The notes below the pieces were generated by a model, which saw only the letters and a list, made by a program, of their open reading frames with translations, had not been told where the DNA came from and made no database searches. Of a stretch of 36,156 bases of DNA, positions 33,026 through 36,156 are shown one piece after another (within the stretch, counting starts at the first letter, position 1; every line of letters begins with the position of its first letter). The translations under genes and the position numbers were made by a program. The stretch is from Acidobacteriota bacterium (GTDB taxonomy: Bacteria; Acidobacteriota; JAAYUB01): positions 1 through 36,156 of the forward strand of contig JAFGRT010000197.1 in NCBI GenBank assembly GCA_016935015.1, read 5' to 3'.

Positions 33026-34297
33026 ATGGGCAAAACATTCGCCGAGAAGATCATGGCGGCCAAATCCGGCCGCCGTGCTGTCAGCGCCAGTGACATTGTG
33101 ACGGTCAAGCCCGATTTTGTCATGAGTCATGACAATTCGGCCGCCATTTCCAAGACGTTCCGCGGCATCGGTGTCGACCGGGTGGTTTGTCCGGAAAAAG
33201 TGGTCATTATCCTGGACCACTGCGTACCGGCCGCTTCGGACAAGTACGCCAACAACCACAAGGTGGTGCGCGAATTCGTCGCCGAAATGGGCATCGAGAA
33301 CTTTTTCGACATCAACGCCGGCATCTGCCACCAGGTGTTGCCCGAGCAGGGCTTCGCCTGTCCCGGCGAGCTGATCCTGGGCAGTGATTCCCACACCACA
33401 ACCTACGGCGCGTTCGGTGCGTTCGCCGCCGGCATCGGCCGCAGCGAGGCGGCGGCCATCTGGGCCACCGGCGAACTGTGGCTGCGGGTGCCGGAAACGC
33501 ATCGCATCGAGATCGGGGGCCGGTTGCCGGCCGGCGTCACCGCCAAGGACGTCATTCTGAGCATCATCGGCCAACTGGGCGCCGACGGCGTCCTCTACAA
33601 GGCGGTGGAATTTACCGGTTCGGCCATCGACGAGATGAGCCTGGCCGGGCGGATGGTGCTGGCCAACATGACGGTGGAAATGGGCGGCAAGATCGGCTAC
33701 ATGACGCCCAATGAGGAGACCCTGACCTTTGTCCGCAGCCGGTCTTCACGCGATTTCGACGTGGTGACGTCGGATCCCGATGCGGAATACGAGCGGGTCA
33801 TCCGCTACGCCGCCGCCGATTTCGTGCCGACCCTGTCGTGCCCCCACACGGTGGACAACACGGCCCCGGTGACGGACAAGGCCGGAACGCCCTTCCACCA
33901 GGCCGTCCTTGGCACTTGTACCAACGGCCGCCTGGAAGACCTGGGCCTGGCGGCCCGGATCCTCAAGGGGCGGCGCATCAGCCGGCGGGTGCGGCTGCTG
34001 GTCTTTCCGGCTTCGCAGGAAGTATACCGTGACGCCATGCGGCAGGGCATCCTGGCCGACCTGGCCGAGGCCGGCGCCGTCATTATGAATTCGGGCTGCG
34101 GTCCCTGTCTAGGGGCCCACGAAGGCGTCCTGGCCGATGGCGAAGTCTGCCTCAGCACCGCCAACCGCAACTTCAAGGGACGGATGGGCAACCCCAATTC
34201 CGAGGTCTACCTGGCCAGTCCGGCTACGGTAGCGGCTTCCGTCCTGACGGGCCTGATCACGGATCCGCGGGAATTCTTCCAGGGAGGTGGGCGATGA
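33026..34297 (+). CDS. Aconitase-superfamily large subunit (3-isopropylmalate dehydratase / homoaconitase type)
   Basis: The 423-aa enzyme carries a 4Fe-4S cluster and catalyses isomerisation or hydration of hydroxy-tricarboxylates. Cluster ligands are C298 in [11 protein letters not shown] and C358/C361 in [12 protein letters not shown]. Other landmarks are MSHDNSAA, the [23 protein letters not shown] block and [14 protein letters not shown] at the end. At about 420 aa it fits the compact LeuC/HacA class that needs a separate small subunit, found immediately downstream with a four-base overlap. Substrate (isopropylmalate, homoaconitate, citramalate-derived, dimethylmalate) cannot be read from sequence. 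It lies between an HD gene and LeuD-like gene. Confidence 0.88.
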   Translation: MGKTFAEKIMAAKSGRRAVSASDIVTVKPDFVMSHDNSAAISKTFRGIGVDRVVCPEKVVIILDHCVPAASDKYANNHKVVREFVAEMGIENFFDINAGICHQVLPEQGFACPGELILGSDSHTTTYGAFGAFAAGIGRSEAAAIWATGELWLRVPETHRIEIGGRLPAGVTAKDVILSIIGQLGADGVLYKAVEFTGSAIDEMSLAGRMVLANMTVEMGGKIGYMTPNEETLTFVRSRSSRDFDVVTSDPDAEYERVIRYAAADFVPTLSCPHTVDNTAPVTDKAGTPFHQAVLGTCTNGRLEDLGLAARILKGRRISRRVRLLVFPASQEVYRDAMRQGILADLAEAGAVIMNSGCGPCLGAHEGVLADGEVCLSTANRNFKGRMGNPNSEVYLASPATVAASVLTGLITDPREFFQGGGR

Positions 34298-34794
34298 GCA
34301 CCATCAAGGGCAAGGTTTGGAAATACGGCGACGATATCAACACCGACGTGATTTTCCCCGGTAAATATACGTACACCGTCTCGGATCCGGCGGAATTGGC
34401 CCGGCATGCCATGGAGGACCTGGATCCGGATTTCGCTGGCAAGGTGCAAAAGGGCGATGTGGTGGTGGCCGGCACCAATTTCGGCTGCGGCAGTTCCCGG
34501 GAACAGGCGGCCTCCTGTCTGGTGGCTGCCGGCGTGGGCGCTGTTATCGCCAAGTCGTTTTCGCGCATATTCTTCCGGAACGCCATCAACTGGGGACTAC
34601 CGGCCCTGCAGTGCCCGGCGGCGGTGGATGCCCTGCAGGCCGGGCAGGCGGTGACCGTTGACCTGGAGCGAGGCTGTATCGAGGCCGGCGGGCAGTCCTG
34701 GAAGTTTCCGGAGCTGCCGGCGGAGGTGCAGGGTATCCTGACCTCGGGTGGCCTCATTCCGTATTTGAGAGCCAAGTACCAGAAAAATGCGTGA
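34294..34794 (+). CDS. Aconitase-superfamily small subunit (LeuD/HacB type)
   Basis: The 166-aa subunit has the swivel domain that delivers substrate-recognition residues. Visible motifs are [44 protein letters not shown] and the C-terminal GGLIPYLRA. The specificity loop after GKY reads YTYT (Y25-T28), where isopropylmalate enzymes usually have YL(V/N)x and homoaconitases YLRT (from memory). This leaves the substrate open. The ATG overlaps the stop of the large subunit by four bases, ensuring coupled synthesis of the heterodimer. Confidence 0.88.
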   Translation: MSTIKGKVWKYGDDINTDVIFPGKYTYTVSDPAELARHAMEDLDPDFAGKVQKGDVVVAGTNFGCGSSREQAASCLVAAGVGAVIAKSFSRIFFRNAINWGLPALQCPAAVDALQAGQAVTVDLERGCIEAGGQSWKFPELPAEVQGILTSGGLIPYLRAKYQKNA

Positions 34795-34795
34795 C

Positions 34796-34881
34796 GCCGG
34801 TCGACACCGGCAACGGACGGGCGGGCCGCCCCTCAGCGGGCGTGGCCGGCTCGCTTATTTTCATCATGAATGTAACATGAT
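34796..34881 (+). promoter_or_regulatory. Hairpin and palindromic operator-like site before the dehydrogenase gene
   Basis: The 114-base gap holds GCCGGT/ACCGGC (34796-34801 with 34806-34811, 4-base loop), a GC-rich region that can fold further and ends in TTATTTT, and the inverted repeat ATCATG (34863-34868) / CATGAT (34876-34881) with 7 bases between. The palindrome looks like a repressor or activator half-site pair; the hairpin with T run could be a partial terminator. Confidence 0.4.
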
Positions 34882-34908
34882 CAATTCAATAATCGTAAGG
34901 AGGCATGG

Positions 34909-36027
34909 ATGGCCAAGTACAAGATTGCCTGGATGCCCGGTGACGGCATCGGTGTGGATGTCATGGATGCGGCCAGGATCGTCCTGGACGCCCTGAAACT
35001 GGACGCAGAGTACATACCGGCCGATATCGGCTGGGAGTTCTGGTGCTCCGAGGGCGACCCCCTGCCGCAGCGGACGCTGGACACCCTTGCCCACACCGAT
35101 TGCGCCTTGTTCGGCGCCATTACGTCCAAGCCCAAGGAGGAGGCCGCCGCCGAGCTGATTCCGGAACTGCAAGGCAAGGGATTGGTCTATACCAGCCCCA
35201 TCGTCCGCCTTCGCCAGACGTTGAACCTGCACACCAACCTGCGGCCCTGCAAGGCCTACCCCGGTAATCCGCTGAACTACCGCGACGACATCGACATCGT
35301 GGTCTTCCGGGAAAACACCGAGGATCTGTATTCCGGCATCGAGTTTCACCCCGTGCCTGCGGCCGTGTTCGACGCTTTCCTGCAGCATTCTCCCAAGGCC
35401 AGGCGCTTTGCCGACGTGCCGCTGGAGCAGATGGCCGTCAGCGTGCGCCTGGTGACGGAGAAAGCGGCCCGTAATATCGCCACCCAGGGTTTCGAATACG
35501 CCAAAAAATTCGGCTACAAAACGGTGACCATCGTCGAAAAACCCAATGTCATCCGCGAGACCAGCGGCCTGATGGTGCGGATGGCCCGCCAGGTGGCCAA
35601 GAATTATCCGGGCATCGAGCTGTGGGAGACCAATATCGACGCCATGTGCATGTGGCTGGTGAAGAACCCGCAGAACTACGGCGTGCTGGTGGCCTCCAAC
35701 ATGTTTGGCGACATCATTTCAGACCTGTGCGCCCAGTTAGTGGGCGGCCTCGGGTTTGCCTCAAGCGGCAACATTGGCGACCATTACGCCGTGTTCGAAC
35801 CGACCCATGGCTCGGCCCCCAAGTACGCCGGCCAGTACAAGACCAATCCCATGGCCATGCTTCTGACCGTAAAGCTGATGCTGGACTGGCTGGGCGAACT
35901 GGACATGGCGGTCCGGCTGGAAAAGGCCATCGCCGGCGTCATCGAGGAGGGGAAGGTCCGCACCTACGACATGGGCGGCACCCATTCCACTCTGGAGATG
36001 GCCGAGGCCGTGGCGCAAAAACTGTAG
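34909..36027 (+). CDS. Isocitrate/isopropylmalate dehydrogenase family protein, NADP-type motif
   Basis: The 372-aa beta-decarboxylating dehydrogenase has GDGIGVDVM near the start, the substrate arginines R100, R102, R112 and R134, catalytic Y141 (EDLYSGIEF) and K211 (VEKPNV), and the metal aspartates D244, D268 and D272. The substrate loop S96-P-I-V-R100-L-R102 keeps the serine of isocitrate dehydrogenase but has R at the position typical of isopropylmalate or homoisocitrate enzymes. The cofactor motif [10 protein letters not shown] (K305, Y306) resembles NADP-isocitrate dehydrogenase; NAD enzymes have D-I/V/L there. AAGGAGG lies 5 bases before the ATG. It sits between two aconitase-type genes, so it should decarboxylate the product of one of them. 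Confidence 0.88.
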   Translation: MAKYKIAWMPGDGIGVDVMDAARIVLDALKLDAEYIPADIGWEFWCSEGDPLPQRTLDTLAHTDCALFGAITSKPKEEAAAELIPELQGKGLVYTSPIVRLRQTLNLHTNLRPCKAYPGNPLNYRDDIDIVVFRENTEDLYSGIEFHPVPAAVFDAFLQHSPKARRFADVPLEQMAVSVRLVTEKAARNIATQGFEYAKKFGYKTVTIVEKPNVIRETSGLMVRMARQVAKNYPGIELWETNIDAMCMWLVKNPQNYGVLVASNMFGDIISDLCAQLVGGLGFASSGNIGDHYAVFEPTHGSAPKYAGQYKTNPMAMLLTVKLMLDWLGELDMAVRLEKAIAGVIEEGKVRTYDMGGTHSTLEMAEAVAQKL

Positions 36028-36036
36028 GAGACCATC

Positions 36037-36156
36037 ATGGGCAATACCATTATCGAGAAGATTTTCATGGCCCACACCACCGATCCGGTGCGGCCGGGGT
36101 CCATCATCTGGCTGGACTTGGACGTCCGTTCGGCCCGCGACTTCGGCGGTGCCAAC
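36037..36156 (+). CDS. Second aconitase-superfamily large subunit (3' truncated by window)
   Basis: Forty residues are visible, MGNTIIEKIFMAHTTDPVRP followed by GSIIWLDLDVRSARDFGGAN, open to the right edge. The start is preceded by AGGAG that overlaps the stop of the dehydrogenase gene. The TIIEKI...V.PG opening and the vD...A.DFGG step match the start of LeuC/HacA-type large subunits, making this a second paralogue beside the one at 33026. A matching second small subunit may lie just beyond the window. Confidence 0.75.
   Translation, partial: MGNTIIEKIFMAHTTDPVRPGSIIWLDLDVRSARDFGGAN

Overview
The window is a dense, GC-rich bacterial chromosome segment. An exported fibronectin-type protein, a TonB protein and a sigma/anti-sigma pair point to a Gram-negative cell envelope. 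The mix of tandem GH57 enzymes, a GalT-family enzyme, QueG, a long coiled-coil protein with a conserved non-coiled tail, and arsF/arsG-like genes suggests Acidobacteriota, Desulfobacterota or a related deep lineage. No rRNA, tRNA, CRISPR array, phage or insertion sequence was recognised.

Positions 1-3225 hold the 3' part of a large secreted protein with FN3 domains and a second repeated beta-type module, closed by a terminator. A small orphan gene follows on the minus strand. Positions 3912-9351 form an alpha-glucan operon: two GH57 enzymes overlapping by one base, then a GalT-family nucleotidylyltransferase with an HSHSQ active-site motif. After a structured 300-base leader come a 962-residue coiled-coil protein, a pentapeptide-repeat protein with an N-terminal Cys/His knuckle, and an MBL-fold protein lacking the usual metal-site aspartate (9655-14045). 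Convergent to these is a tightly packed minus-strand operon (18401-14023): maf, a TPR lipoprotein-like or secreted protein, an alpha/beta hydrolase and queG.

Positions 18474-23899 are a phosphate regulon, with phoU divergent from pstSCAB. The shared 460-base intergenic region carries two oppositely oriented arrays of 11-bp-periodic CTAACA repeats, each followed after exactly 9 bases by a -10-like hexamer. PstC and PstA both carry unusual insertions. Positions 24149-28210 are a metalloid-type cluster: ArsR, an UPF0718/ArsP-type permease, a CPKC mini-thioredoxin, ArsF-like and ArsG-like proteins, and, after a 400-base gene-free stretch, a second thioredoxin-like domain fused to an unknown N-terminal domain.

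The minus-strand block 31101-28240 encodes SfsA, an ECF-like sigma factor and its zinc-finger anti-sigma partner. TonB follows on the plus strand behind a region with long inverted repeats. The last part (32482-36156) is a 2-oxoacid metabolism operon: an HD-domain protein, aconitase-superfamily large and small subunits (LeuC/LeuD or homoaconitase type), an isocitrate/isopropylmalate-type dehydrogenase with an NADP-type motif, and the start of a second large subunit that runs off the window.

Start codons were moved from the longest possible ORF wherever a ribosome binding site or family length favoured a later one. All functional names rest on motif reading only.
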